Shown here: piece by piece, positions 37,131 through 45,475 of the stretch
Position numbering within the stretch: the stretch's first letter is position 1
Layout: every line of letters begins with the position of its first letter
NCBI RefSeq assembly: GCF_003610455.1
Contig: NZ_RAQK01000002.1
Location: forward strand, 992,001 to 1,056,000
Source of the DNA: Sulfitobacter guttiformis
Lineage (GTDB): Bacteria; Pseudomonadota; Alphaproteobacteria; Rhodobacterales; Rhodobacteraceae
Direction of reading: 5' to 3'
DNA: 64,000 nt
Program-made: the position numbers and the translations under genes
The notes under the pieces: model-generated
Database searches by the model: none
What the model was told of the DNA's origin: nothing
What the model saw: the letters and a program-made list of their open reading frames with translations, nothing else

Positions 37131-37158
37131 AAAAGGCGGGCCATAGACCCGCCTTATC
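37131..37158 (-). terminator. Rho-independent terminator of phaR
   Basis: AAGGCGGG and CCCGCCTT arms around a seven-base loop. On the minus strand the hairpin is followed by TTTTTC, a proper termination signal for phaR; on the plus strand only TATC follows, so it is weaker for the oxidoreductase gene. Confidence 0.75.
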
Positions 37159-37184
37159 TATATTTCAGCTTCCCACCTTAGCGC

Positions 37185-37739
37185 TCATTTCAATTTCGAC
37201 AGCTTCTCTTGCAACTCCGCCAACTGGCGCTTGATGGCATCAAGATCATCGCTGTTTTCCGCGGAAGGTTTTCCATCCGGCGATTGTGTCCCCGCAGGGC
37301 CTGTCCATCCACCAGTCATGGCCTTCATAAACGCTTCTTGCTGTGCTTGCATCGCGTCAAAACCCGGCATTTTTGCCAACGGGTTCATCGAGGTCATATT
37401 CTCGACCACCTTGGCCTGACCGTCGCGCAGCATGGTGAAGGATTGTTGCAAAAATTCCGGCACAACACTGACCTTCCCGGTCATGTAGCTGCGCACCAGA
37501 TCATTGAGAACATCCACCGGCAGAACGCTCTCACCGCGGCTTTCGTGTTCTGCAATAATCTGGAGAAGATATTGCCGCGTCAGATCGTCACCGGATTTCA
37601 GATCGATAATCTGTACTTCGCGACCGTCACGTATAAAGCCCGCGATGTCTTCGAGCGTCACATAGTCACTTGTTTCTGTATTGTAGAGGCGCCTGCTGGC
37701 GTATCTTTTAATCAGAAGGGGTTTGCTTGTTTCTGCCAC
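37185..37739 (-). CDS. phaR: Polyhydroxyalkanoate synthesis repressor PhaR
   Basis: A 184-residue DNA- and PHB-binding repressor that releases phasin genes when polymer granules form. Start GTG 37739 is chosen because GGGGAGG lies eight bases upstream; the longer frame runs into the PhaR-box region. The N-terminal PHB_acc domain is LLIKRYASRRLYNTETSDYV and TLEDIAGFIRDGREVQIID, with a Met/Gln-rich middle (FDAMQAQQEAFMKAM) and a short coiled coil at the C-terminus (IKRQLAELQEKLSKLK). Its own leader contains CTGC-N-GCAG boxes, so autoregulation is likely. Confidence 0.95.
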   Translation of the reverse strand: MAETSKPLLIKRYASRRLYNTETSDYVTLEDIAGFIRDGREVQIIDLKSGDDLTRQYLLQIIAEHESRGESVLPVDVLNDLVRSYMTGKVSVVPEFLQQSFTMLRDGQAKVVENMTSMNPLAKMPGFDAMQAQQEAFMKAMTGGWTGPAGTQSPDGKPSAENSDDLDAIKRQLAELQEKLSKLK

Positions 37740-37761
37740 GTAAGTTCCTCCCCTAGGTGTG

Positions 37762-37772
37762 CTGCACTGCAG
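37762..37772. promoter_or_regulatory. phaR: PhaR-type box 1
   Basis: CTGCACTGCAG, i.e. CTGC-N3-GCAG, the pattern recognised by Paracoccus PhaR. It is 23 bases upstream of the phaR GTG, close to or overlapping the transcription start. Confidence 0.65.
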
Positions 37773-37806
37773 CCTAGACGCTGCATACGCAAAAAGAAAG
37801 GGCGCG

Positions 37807-37816
37807 CTGCATGCAG
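37807..37816. promoter_or_regulatory. PhaR-type box 2
   Basis: CTGCATGCAG, a CTGC-N2-GCAG palindrome (GCTGCATGCAGC in full), between phaP and phaR. One base shorter in spacing than the usual site. Confidence 0.5.
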
Positions 37817-37873
37817 CACACCCTTCCCTAAAAAGCACTCACCCGAGGGCAGATGCCGGTCTGGAAACCAGAC

Positions 37874-38323
37874 TTACTTTGTTGTGGCTTTTTTTGCCGC
37901 AGCTTTTACGTCGTCCGCTGCTTTGGTCATGGAGGCTGTTGCCTCGTCGGACATGTCCTTACCCGCGGCCATCATCAACTCAACTGTTTCCATCTGAACT
38001 TTTTTCGCAACTTCAGCGAAAGCTGCCATATGCTCGGCTGCTGCTTCGGAATAAACGGTTGCGAAGTCGGTCATGGCTTTTGCATAGTCTGCAGGCTCGG
38101 TTTTGGCTTTTGCCATTTCGGCCAGTTTCGCAACTGTGTCTTTGGTCCAAGCCGAAGAAATCTCGGTGGATTTCTCTACTGCGGACAGCGCGACGCTGGA
38201 CAGTTTTTCGTTCAAAGCTGCAGAAGTTTTGAAGGATGCTTCCATCGATGTGGTGTCCACGGGAAATGCGCCCATCATATCTTTAAGCATTGCGGTCATG
38301 TCTGGTGTTTTTGTAGCGGCCAT
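37874..38323 (-). CDS. phaP: Phasin PhaP
   Basis: A 149-residue amphipathic coat protein of polyhydroxyalkanoate granules. It is almost wholly helical, Ala/Lys/Glu-rich with many Met residues, including LKDMMGAFPVDTTSMEASFK, the phasin core YAKAMTDFATVYSEAAAEHM and a Lys-rich tail KAAAKKATTK. AAAGGA precedes its ATG. It lies between phaR and phaC on one strand, with two exact PhaR-type boxes just upstream. It should be strongly expressed during polymer storage. Confidence 0.93.
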   Translation of the reverse strand: MAATKTPDMTAMLKDMMGAFPVDTTSMEASFKTSAALNEKLSSVALSAVEKSTEISSAWTKDTVAKLAEMAKAKTEPADYAKAMTDFATVYSEAAAEHMAAFAEVAKKVQMETVELMMAAGKDMSDEATASMTKAADDVKAAAKKATTK

Positions 38324-38442
38324 TGTCGTAATCCTTTGATTGTATCAGCGTGGCACGATGCCCAGCGTGAATTTCAATTCGCGTCCCGCCAGATCGTACA
38401 GCGTGCTGCCATTCCAGTGTTCCGCGTCTACCAACAATATAG

Positions 38443-38459
38443 ATGCTGCACCGCAGCAT
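38443..38459. promoter_or_regulatory. PhaR-type box 3 (extended palindrome)
   Basis: ATGCTGC-ACC-GCAGCAT, seven-base perfect arms, containing CTGC-N3-GCAG. It is in the phaC-phaP gap, about 120 bases upstream of the phaP start. Confidence 0.7.
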
Positions 38460-38471
38460 TGCAAGTTTTTT

Positions 38472-38482
38472 CTGCACCGCAG
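38472..38482. promoter_or_regulatory. PhaR-type box 4
   Basis: CTGCACCGCAG, the same core as box 3, 26 bases further upstream, about two and a half helical turns apart. A T run (TTTTTT) lies between the two boxes. Confidence 0.65.
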
Positions 38483-38518
38483 CATCCCGTAAGAGAGGCC
38501 CTGAAACTGGCTGAAAAA

Positions 38519-40324
38519 TCAGCCTCTTGCCTTTACGGCAACATAGGTGCCCGGCGCATCGCACAAGATTTTTCGCCCGCCCTCGCCGGGAATCCGGGCG
38601 GGAATCATGTCTCCGGAGCGGTTGTTTAACCATGTCTCCCAGCGCGGCCACCACGAACCTTCGGTGAATTCCGCACCCGCCAGCCAGTTCTCATGATCCA
38701 GCGACAGATCCACGTTGGTGTAATGGCCGTACTTGCCTTTGCTGGGCGGATTGACGATGCCTGCGATATGGCCCGACTGGGTCATGATAAAGGTCTTGTC
38801 GGTACTGCCCATTTTCTTGATCCCGCGAAAGCTGTCTTTCCATGGCGCGATATGATCCGTTTCGCAGGCAATGGCGCAGATCGGCACATCAACCTCTTCG
38901 AGCACCAGATGCGCGTCGCACAGGTCATAGCCGCCCTCGGCCAGTTCGTTGTTCTGGCACAACCCGCGCAGGTATTGCATCGCCATTTTGGCAGGCAGGT
39001 TCGCACCGTCACCGTTCCAGTAGAGCAGATCAAACGCCGGTGGCGTCTCTCCCATCATATAACTTTTGACTGCAGGCCCGTAGACCAGATCGTTTGAGCG
39101 CAGGAACGAGAAAGTTCGCGCCATCACGATGGATGGCAGAATGCCCTTGTCCTGCGTTTCGGCCTCGATCCCGTCAATAAAGTCATCCGTGAGGAAGGGC
39201 CGGAACTCGCCTTGATCGGAGAAATCCGTAAGCGCGGTAAAGAAAGTGGCCGATTTTACAGTCGTATCACCACGCTGTTTAAGCAAGCTGAGGGTCAAGC
39301 TTAGCGTTGTACCGGCGATGCAATATCCAACCGCGTTCAACTCTTTCTCGCCAGTGATCGCTTTCACCTCGTCGAATGCCGCAAGGTAGCCCTCCAGCAC
39401 ATAGTCATCCATCCCCGTATCGCGGTACGTCGCATCGGGATTGATCCACGAGACCATAAACAAGGTATAGCCCTGATCCAGCACCCATTTCACAAACGAG
39501 TTTTGCGCCTTGAGATCGAGTATGTAGTACTTGTTGATCCAGGGAGGAAACACGACCAGCGGCGTGGCGTGCACCTGCTCTGTTGTCGGCGTGTACTGGA
39601 TCAGCTCGAACATGCGATTGCGAAAAACAACTTTGCCCGGCGTGGTCGCAATATTCTCGCCCAGCTGGAATGCGCTTTCATCGGCCAGCCGCACAATCAT
39701 CTCGCCCTTGTTGGCCTCCAGATCGCTGATCAGGTTCTCGAGTCCCTTAATCAGGCTCTCCCCGTCGGTATCGACTGCGCGTTGCAGGGCATCAGGATTG
39801 GTTGCCAGAAAATTCGTCGGGCTCATCATGTCGATTATCTGGCGGGAGAAATAAGCGAGGCGCTGCTTCTCACGCGGTTCCATATCTTCAACGTCTTCGA
39901 CGGCCTGCGCGAGGGCCTCGGCGTTCATCATGTATTGCTGTTTGACAAAATTGAAATACGGATGCTTTTCCCACAACGGATTGGCAAAGCGACGATCGGT
40001 CGGCGTGCGATCTTCGGGCGCGGTCAGTGTCCCCTTTGCGAGGGCCTGTTGCGCCTCAACGAAATGGGTCACTGATTTGGTCCAGAACCCCAACTGATGC
40101 TCGATCAGTTTGGCAGGGTTTGTCATCGCTTCTTGCATGTAGGCTTTGGCGGCTTTGTGGAACAGTTCCTGATTCGGGGCATCCAACGCGGCCTGATGGG
40201 TGTTGCGCGTGGCCAGCACATTGGTCAGCCGTGCGCGCAGTGCCTCTACTTTGTTCAGGTTTTCCTTCATCCGCTCCATGGACGCTGCGGAGGGTTCACC
40301 ACCTTGCGAGGTATCAGTTGCCAT
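38519..40324 (-). CDS. phaC: Class I polyhydroxyalkanoate synthase
   Basis: A 601-residue enzyme that polymerises (R)-3-hydroxyacyl-CoA into storage polyester. The lipase-like box is GYCIAG with nucleophile Cys335; Asp490 (ACETDHIAPW) and His519 (TQSGHIAGIVNPP) complete the triad. The N-terminal domain, from FWTKSVTHFVEAQQ to RFANPLWEKHPYFNFVKQQY, is that of class I enzymes needing no PhaE or PhaR subunit. It is divergent from the depolymerase gene phaZ. The gene is followed by the boxes that control phaP. Confidence 0.97.
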   Translation of the reverse strand: MATDTSQGGEPSAASMERMKENLNKVEALRARLTNVLATRNTHQAALDAPNQELFHKAAKAYMQEAMTNPAKLIEHQLGFWTKSVTHFVEAQQALAKGTLTAPEDRTPTDRRFANPLWEKHPYFNFVKQQYMMNAEALAQAVEDVEDMEPREKQRLAYFSRQIIDMMSPTNFLATNPDALQRAVDTDGESLIKGLENLISDLEANKGEMIVRLADESAFQLGENIATTPGKVVFRNRMFELIQYTPTTEQVHATPLVVFPPWINKYYILDLKAQNSFVKWVLDQGYTLFMVSWINPDATYRDTGMDDYVLEGYLAAFDEVKAITGEKELNAVGYCIAGTTLSLTLSLLKQRGDTTVKSATFFTALTDFSDQGEFRPFLTDDFIDGIEAETQDKGILPSIVMARTFSFLRSNDLVYGPAVKSYMMGETPPAFDLLYWNGDGANLPAKMAMQYLRGLCQNNELAEGGYDLCDAHLVLEEVDVPICAIACETDHIAPWKDSFRGIKKMGSTDKTFIMTQSGHIAGIVNPPSKGKYGHYTNVDLSLDHENWLAGAEFTEGSWWPRWETWLNNRSGDMIPARIPGEGGRKILCDAPGTYVAVKARG

Positions 40325-40439
40325 ATTATTTGTTCCGTCCTATGTTTGCAGTTGCAGCATTTTCGTCAGATCGGCCCGATAGGTGGTCGTTTTGGCGGCA
40401 GTAGCGCCCGGTTTTGGGCTTAGGTACAGGAGTTCCGCA

Positions 40440-41750
40440 ATGCGCTTTATGGCATCTTACGACATGATGGAGACAATCCGAAACACTAATCAGTGGCTCG
40501 GCGCGTCGGCGCAGGCGATGGCCTCCTATCCTGCCTTTTCAATGTTTCCCAACCCAGCGCTTGAGTGGATCGGCGCATGGGGCGCTGTTACCGAGCGTAC
40601 ATTCAGCCGCATGGTTGTCAAACCCGACTGGAATATTCCGAACTTTGTAGGCCTAGATGGTACAGACCGTGTGGTGACCGAAGAAGTCGTGATGGAAGGT
40701 GATTTCGGCGATCTGCTGCATTTCGAGGTTGCAGGCCGGACCGAGCGGCGGCGCAAGGTTCTGCTCGTGGCACCGATGTCTGGTCACTATGCCACGCTGC
40801 TGCGCTCCACCGTCATCAGCCTTTTGCCCGATTGTGATTTGTACATCACCGATTGGCATAACGCGCGCGACATCCCAGTGAGCAAAGGTAAGTTCGACAT
40901 TGAGGATTACACACTTCGGTTGGTGGATTACATGCGCTTTATGGGGCCCGAGACCCACGTAATCGCCGTGTGCCAGCCCGCCCCCCTCACCCTCGCTGCC
41001 ACAGCATATCTCGCGGAAGAAGATCCCAAGGCGCAGCCAAGTTCGCTAACGCTGATCGGTGGTCCGATCGATCCTGATGCGACACCGACAGAGGTGACCG
41101 ATTTTGGCCATTCCGTTACAATGGGCCAACTCGAGCAGTTCATGATCCAGCAGGTCGGGTTCAAACATGCAGGCGTTGGGCGCAAGGTCTATCCCGGTCT
41201 GTTGCAGCTCAGCTCGTTCATCTCGATGAATCCCGATACGCATAAAGATGCGTTCGTGAGCCAGATTCAGCGTGTCGCAAAAGGCGAAGCGCATGAGCAC
41301 GACAAGCACAACAAATTTTACGATGAATACCTTTGCGTGATGGATATGCCGGCAGAATTTTATCTCTCGACCGTCGATCGCATTTTCAAAAGCGGTGAGA
41401 TTGCAAAAAATGATTTTACCGTCGCGGGCAAAAAAGTCGACATTGGCAAGATCACAACTGTCGCCGTTATGACAGTTGAAGGTACAAAAGACGATATTTC
41501 CGCTCCGGGACAGTGCATTGCGGCACTGGCTTTGTGTACCGGTCTGCCCGATGACAAAAAGGCCAGCCACCTTGAAGACGGTGCCGGACACTACGGTATT
41601 TTCGCGGGCAAAAGCTGGCGCCAGAACATCCGCCCCCTTGTTCTCGATTTCATCGACGACAACGAGACTCGCACTCCTCCGGGGTACCGCCGCAAGGAAG
41701 CGGCCGGAAAAGCTGCCGAAAAGCCGGCGAATAAAAATGCGGCGGCCTAA
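40440..41750 (+). CDS. phaZ: Intracellular polyhydroxyalkanoate depolymerase
   Basis: A 436-residue granule depolymerase. ATG 40440 has ACAGGAG nine bases upstream. The nucleophile is Cys178 in VIAVCQPAPLTLAA, the mark of the PhaZ intracellular class that uses Cys instead of Ser. The acid and His lie in VEGTKDDISAPGQ and GAGHYGIFAGKSW. The N-terminal FSMFPNPALEWIGAWG segment is typical. A Lys/Ala-rich tail ends the protein. Divergent from phaC, so synthesis and breakdown genes share one control region of 115 bases. Confidence 0.96.
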   Translation: MRFMASYDMMETIRNTNQWLGASAQAMASYPAFSMFPNPALEWIGAWGAVTERTFSRMVVKPDWNIPNFVGLDGTDRVVTEEVVMEGDFGDLLHFEVAGRTERRRKVLLVAPMSGHYATLLRSTVISLLPDCDLYITDWHNARDIPVSKGKFDIEDYTLRLVDYMRFMGPETHVIAVCQPAPLTLAATAYLAEEDPKAQPSSLTLIGGPIDPDATPTEVTDFGHSVTMGQLEQFMIQQVGFKHAGVGRKVYPGLLQLSSFISMNPDTHKDAFVSQIQRVAKGEAHEHDKHNKFYDEYLCVMDMPAEFYLSTVDRIFKSGEIAKNDFTVAGKKVDIGKITTVAVMTVEGTKDDISAPGQCIAALALCTGLPDDKKASHLEDGAGHYGIFAGKSWRQNIRPLVLDFIDDNETRTPPGYRRKEAAGKAAEKPANKNAAA

Positions 41751-41776
41751 TTTTTAGAAGCTATGTCAAAACTGTC

Positions 41777-41819
41777 AAAAACCCCTTTTCATGCCTGATC
41801 GGCGCGAAAAGGGGTTTTT
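41777..41819. terminator. phaZ: Bidirectional rho-independent terminator
   Basis: AAAAACCCCTTTTC pairs perfectly with GAAAAGGGGTTTTT over a 15-base loop. It lies 27 bases after the phaZ stop and can also stop transcripts from the minus-strand hydrolase gene. Confidence 0.88.
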
Positions 41820-41926
41820 GCGTACGGGGCCAGATCTTTTAGTTTTCTGGCCTGCTTTCTTGGCGGAGGCGCAGTTTCAAAGCAATCAACACGTCTGATT
41901 AAAGCTTTGGTGAAGGGCACTTTTCG

Positions 41927-42637
41927 TCAGCGCAGAACCAATGGAAGTGCCATCCACTCGCGCAAGGCTGCCGTTGTCTCGTCGGGTTGTTCAAGTGTGG
42001 GCAAATGCCCTGAACCTTCAAGGATGCGCAGCTGGGCGTAGGGAATCAGCTCTGCCATAAACTCGTGCCGCTTGACCGGACACAACGTGTCATGCGCCCC
42101 ACACAGCACAAGTGCCGGCACTTTGCATCGGCGCAGGGTTGCCTGCTGATCCTTGCGGCGCTGCATGGCGCGGGCTTGCCGGATGTAGATTTCAGGGCCC
42201 AGCGTTTGCGCCATCTCCATGACCAGCGCCAGCACCTCTTTGCGGTAGGGACCGGGCGCCAGTGTACTGGGGCTGATCTCGTCTCGTACCACGTCACTAA
42301 AGCGTCCCGAGCGGACCTTAACGATCTGCGGCTCGCGGTTGGCGGCAATCACCGGTGTTTCGGCCAGCGGGTGCGTGTCAAGCAATGCAATGCGGGTCAC
42401 ACGGTCAGGAGCGCGGCGCAAAATCTCCATCGCGACGACACCGCCCATCGATAAACCGGCCAACGCAAACCGCTTGGGCAGGATATCAAGCAGCATCGAT
42501 GCAATCTCCTCGATCCGCTCTCCGATTGTGACGGGTGCCACCATCACGGCCAAATCACTCGACAACTCTGCGATTTGCGGGCCGAACAGGCGCGCATCAC
42601 ACATCATCCCCGGCAATAGAACCAGCGGCTCTTTCAT
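41927..42637 (-). CDS. Alpha/beta hydrolase
   Basis: A 236-residue alpha/beta-fold enzyme. It starts PLVLLPGMMCDARLFGPQI, with the oxyanion loop, followed by the nucleophile elbow ALAGLSMGGVVA (Ser in GLSMG), the acid Asp in LCGAHDTLCP and the His in LEGSGHLPTLEQP. Substrate unknown; carboxylesterase or acyl-transfer chemistry is typical. It lies 76 bases downstream of the M15-like gene on the same strand and may be a late part of that transcript. Confidence 0.9.
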   Translation of the reverse strand: MKEPLVLLPGMMCDARLFGPQIAELSSDLAVMVAPVTIGERIEEIASMLLDILPKRFALAGLSMGGVVAMEILRRAPDRVTRIALLDTHPLAETPVIAANREPQIVKVRSGRFSDVVRDEISPSTLAPGPYRKEVLALVMEMAQTLGPEIYIRQARAMQRRKDQQATLRRCKVPALVLCGAHDTLCPVKRHEFMAELIPYAQLRILEGSGHLPTLEQPDETTAALREWMALPLVLR

Positions 42638-42713
42638 TGTTTGCTTTTAACTCCGGTTATACTGCCTCGTGTGAATGGCTTGCTAAGGGCGGGGGCGCAA
42701 GAGGCGCAGAGGA

Positions 42714-43340
42714 TCAAAGGGGCGTTATGCCCTGCAAATGGGGGAAATCCGCGTAGCGCGCAGCGCGGGCGTCTACATCTTCGGCGGGTTCTGCTCCTGA
42801 TCGCAGCAACATGCCCCTCGGTGCTACATAACTGCTGATCGTGCGGCGCGGAACAGGCCGCCACACCAGATTAAACGCAGCGAGCTTGGGAAAAAACCAC
42901 ATCTCGGAATAAGGCAGGTGGTCATGGACCCACCAGGCAAGATCGCGCCAGTCACGACCTTGGCTATATTGGTCTGCAAACCACGGGATGACAATCGACG
43001 CGCCTGCGACCACATGCTCGGGCATATCCCAGATATGGCATTCGATAGGATTGTCGCTGCGCGCACAATTCAGGTTATTCTCGTTCCCAAACGTATTGAG
43101 CGCGGCCGAACGGTAACCTGAACGGACTGTGACCTGACCAAAGGTGGCATGCAACGGCTCCAGAAGCGTTTCACAAAATGCACGTCCGCGCTCGATTGCC
43201 AGATCGGGGTTGTCTGGAATATTCGGGATCCCGTGGAACGCGCTAATCTCGCTAATCATAAAGTCACGCACGAAGAAGTTGGGCGACAGTCGGGTCCTGC
43301 CGAAATTCTCGAGGCCGCGCATGCTGGAGGGACGGCGCAT
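42714..43340 (-). CDS. Peptidase M15A-like (D-Ala-D-Ala carboxypeptidase-like) protein
   Basis: A 208-residue protein with the M15A opening (LSPNFFVRDFMISEISAFHG, GRAFCETLLEPLHATFGQ and VTVRSGYRSAALN). A possible zinc-site His lies in the CHIWDMPEHVVAG segment and another in WWVHDHLPYSEMWFFP, but the usual SxHxxGxAxD motif is degraded, so peptidase activity is doubtful. There is no signal peptide. The ATG overlaps the VOC gene's TAA (TAATG), so they are coupled. Confidence 0.7.
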   Translation of the reverse strand: MRRPSSMRGLENFGRTRLSPNFFVRDFMISEISAFHGIPNIPDNPDLAIERGRAFCETLLEPLHATFGQVTVRSGYRSAALNTFGNENNLNCARSDNPIECHIWDMPEHVVAGASIVIPWFADQYSQGRDWRDLAWWVHDHLPYSEMWFFPKLAAFNLVWRPVPRRTISSYVAPRGMLLRSGAEPAEDVDARAARYADFPHLQGITPL

Positions 43341-43765
43341 TAATAACCGTTCCAGCGAAATGCGCCGTCATCAGACAGAGGTGAGTGGGGACTATACGCA
43401 ATCTCCAAGATGTTCCCCTCGGGATCAGCGAAATAGCCGATATTGCCACCCAAGAACACATCGAATGCAAGGCGAAAAATCCGTCCTCCTGTGGCCTCGG
43501 CGCGGGCCAACAGGGGAGTGACTTCCGCCTTTTTCCTTGTGTTATAGGAGAATGTTAGGGCCCCGCGCCCCATCTGCGCAACGCTCACGCCAATGTCTTC
43601 GGCCAGCTTTTCAATCGAATAGAGGCTCAGTGTCTGCCCGATCAGATCGAATGCGATGATACCCTTCTCGCTGCTGGCGCGACTCCAGCCGAGGGCCTCG
43701 TAGAAAGCCGTCAAACGCTCCATATCCGTTACACCCAGTGTGTTCAGGCTTATGCGTTGTTCCAT
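43340..43765 (-). CDS. VOC family protein (glyoxalase/bleomycin-resistance fold)
   Basis: A 141-residue dimeric VOC protein. Start ATG 43765 has CGGAG eight bases upstream. The fold is marked by RISLNTLGVTDMERLTAFYE at the start, the DLIGQTLSLYS strand, and GGNIGYFADPEGNILEIAYS with the metal-ligand Glu near the end. The first metal ligand, usually His near the N-terminus, is Asn/Thr here, so it may bind no metal or a different substrate. Coupled to the M15-like gene. Confidence 0.88.
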   Translation of the reverse strand: MEQRISLNTLGVTDMERLTAFYEALGWSRASSEKGIIAFDLIGQTLSLYSIEKLAEDIGVSVAQMGRGALTFSYNTRKKAEVTPLLARAEATGGRIFRLAFDVFLGGNIGYFADPEGNILEIAYSPHSPLSDDGAFRWNGY

Positions 43766-44171
43766 CTTGGCAGCGCTCCGATCCCGTCGAGAATTTCTGC
43801 AGCAACTACGTCTGACTGCGCAGGAAGCATTATATCGATTGTGATGACATCGGCAAACTTCCATCAGCATTCCTCAAAACCGGCTGCCAAATGTCCACGG
43901 GCGCACGCCATGCCACCCCCCTCGCTCCGCGTGGCCTTCTCGATTGTCGTCCGAGCACATGCGCAGGGCGGGTCTGTCGGCATTTAAAAAGTCCTGATTG
44001 TCCACTTTTCGACGAGCGCTGCCTTCGCCATCACAGGCACCGAAGGGAATTGAGCGGTCAAAAAGGCCGACATCTGTCGGGTAATCGGCTGAAAGCTGTG
44101 CTCGAGTCCGGTGACCAACGGCATCCGGCAGCGCGCCGCTGGCCATGGCAGATATTTTGCAATCGGATTAT
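43766..44171. other. Gene-poor stretch; possible eroded coding sequence
   Basis: No convincing gene. The minus strand reads an open protein-like frame from about 44205 to 43985 (segments such as HLFHSGINNPIAKYL and RQMSAFLTAQFPSVP) but it lacks a good start after the upstream TAG and ends at a TAA. A 90-residue ORF in another frame (44146-43874) has no family features. A decayed gene or upstream leader of the VOC operon is possible. Confidence 0.35.
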
Positions 44172-44354
44172 TTATGCCGGAGTGGAAGAGATGCGCGGGT
44201 GAGTTCTAACGCCCTTAATCAGCTCGGATTGGTCAAAGCGCGCTGAATTGCTGACAGACTCGTCGTCGCCCAGAAGCACCTCAAGGAACGGCACGACCAG
44301 CACGATTACAATCGCAAAGCAGGACCGCGTCCAAAGACGCTTTACAATGCGCAA
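44172..44354 (-). CDS. Possible 60-residue single-pass membrane protein
   Basis: Starts at a TTG (44354) that overlaps the end of the hydrolase gene; GGAGG lies close before it. One hydrophobic segment (CFAIVIVLVVPFLEVLL) is followed by a polar tail (DDESVSNSARFDQSELIKG). The spacing of the GGAGG to TTG is too tight, while an ATT two codons further on would fit better. Conservation is unknown, so it is offered with low confidence. Confidence 0.35.
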   Translation of the reverse strand: MRIVKRLWTRSCFAIVIVLVVPFLEVLLGDDESVSNSARFDQSELIKGVRTHPRISSTPA

Positions 44355-45088
44355 ACCTCCTCGACCGCCCGCTCGATCAGGCCAAGACAGCGGCCATCTG
44401 AAAAGCGGTGATCGGCATCTTTCACGAGCAAAAGCTGCATGTCGGGACTTGCGGCGTGGGCCACTAACTGTGTGGCGATAGCAACGCTGACGGCGGTATC
44501 TGCGGTGCCCTGCAGCATCCGGACCGTACAGGCCAGTTCGAGCGGATCACGCATCACCAGATGATTCCTGCCGTCCTCAATCATCCGCTTCGTCACTATG
44601 TAAGGCTCCATGTAATCGGACGGTAATTCAACGCGGCCTTCTGCCTCGAGTAGTGCCCTTTGCGCAGCATCGAAGCCTGCCCACCAGCCATCTTCGGTAA
44701 AATCAGGGGCAGCAGCGATTGTGACCAATCCCGCCAGCCGATCCGGGCGCGCACGGGCCAACAACAGCGCTTGCCATCCGCCCATGCTGGATCCAACAGG
44801 CACAATCGGACCTTTAGTCAACGCTTCGATCGCTGCGAGTGTGTCGGCATGCCAGTCCCCGATGCAGCCCTCCTCGAATGTACCACTGGATTGTCCATGC
44901 CCTGAATAATCAAACCTTAAGAACGCGCGGCCCGTTTCCTGCGCCCAATCCTCCAGATGCACCGCTTTGGTGCCCTGCATGTCGGACTTCAAGCCGCCCA
45001 AAAACACCACACAAGGGCCTTCGCCCTCAGTCAGGTGATAAGCGATCTCGCGCCCTTGAGGGGTCTTGAGGTAAAGGGGATCAGCCAT
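44342..45088 (-). CDS. Alpha/beta hydrolase, ABHD10-like
   Basis: A 248-residue enzyme. The start is followed by PQGREIAYHLTEGEGPCVVF and FLGGLKSDMQGTKA; the elbow is IVPVGSSMGGWQALLLA, with catalytic Ser in GSSMGG, and the terminal His is in VKDADHRFSD. Similar proteins in mammals remove acyl groups from proteins or glucuronides, and in bacteria the substrate is not defined. It is 106 bases downstream of a small conserved gene on the same strand. Confidence 0.9.
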   Translation of the reverse strand: MADPLYLKTPQGREIAYHLTEGEGPCVVFLGGLKSDMQGTKAVHLEDWAQETGRAFLRFDYSGHGQSSGTFEEGCIGDWHADTLAAIEALTKGPIVPVGSSMGGWQALLLARARPDRLAGLVTIAAAPDFTEDGWWAGFDAAQRALLEAEGRVELPSDYMEPYIVTKRMIEDGRNHLVMRDPLELACTVRMLQGTADTAVSVAIATQLVAHAASPDMQLLLVKDADHRFSDGRCLGLIERAVEEVCAL

Positions 45089-45194
45089 CGGGGTATCTCC
45101 GCATTTTATGAGTGCGCAACCACCGCGCAGAGCGCAAGGCCGCAGCGAATACTATTTATCCGTTAGCGCAAGCAGTCGCCCTGTAGGCTATCGG

Positions 45195-45425
45195 TCAGCC
45201 GCTGACGTATGGCGTGTTGCTGGGCCGATAGAAAATCTTTTGATTGTGCAGGCGGCCGAGCAAATCATTGATCGCATGGCTGTGATTTCCGTCCTCCACG
45301 ATCGGAAGTAACGCACGCGCGCCCTCGCGCCCCAGTGACAAGTCGCGTGTCACAACGTTCAGCGCAGCTTCGATCAGATCGATATCCGCGAGGGTAAGCT
45401 CGAATTTACGGTTATACTTGGGCAT
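45195..45425 (-). CDS. Small conserved hypothetical protein
   Basis: A 76-residue protein with AAAGGTGAA eight bases before its ATG. Two helices (LTLADIDLIEAALNVVTRDL and HAINDLLGRLHNQKIFYRP) flank a loop. No Cys, no membrane segment. I recognise it only as a typical small roseobacter protein without known function; a regulator or toxin-antitoxin role is not supported. Confidence 0.72.
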   Translation of the reverse strand: MPKYNRKFELTLADIDLIEAALNVVTRDLSLGREGARALLPIVEDGNHSHAINDLLGRLHNQKIFYRPSNTPYVSG

Positions 45426-45475
45426 GAGTTCACCTTTGATTTGATAGGTCTTTGTGGCCTAAGCCAAAGTTTTAT

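Noticed and set aside
44596-44909. Overlapping short frames on both strands within the ABHD10-like gene
   Set aside because: All are shadows of the hydrolase gene, which has the full catalytic set.
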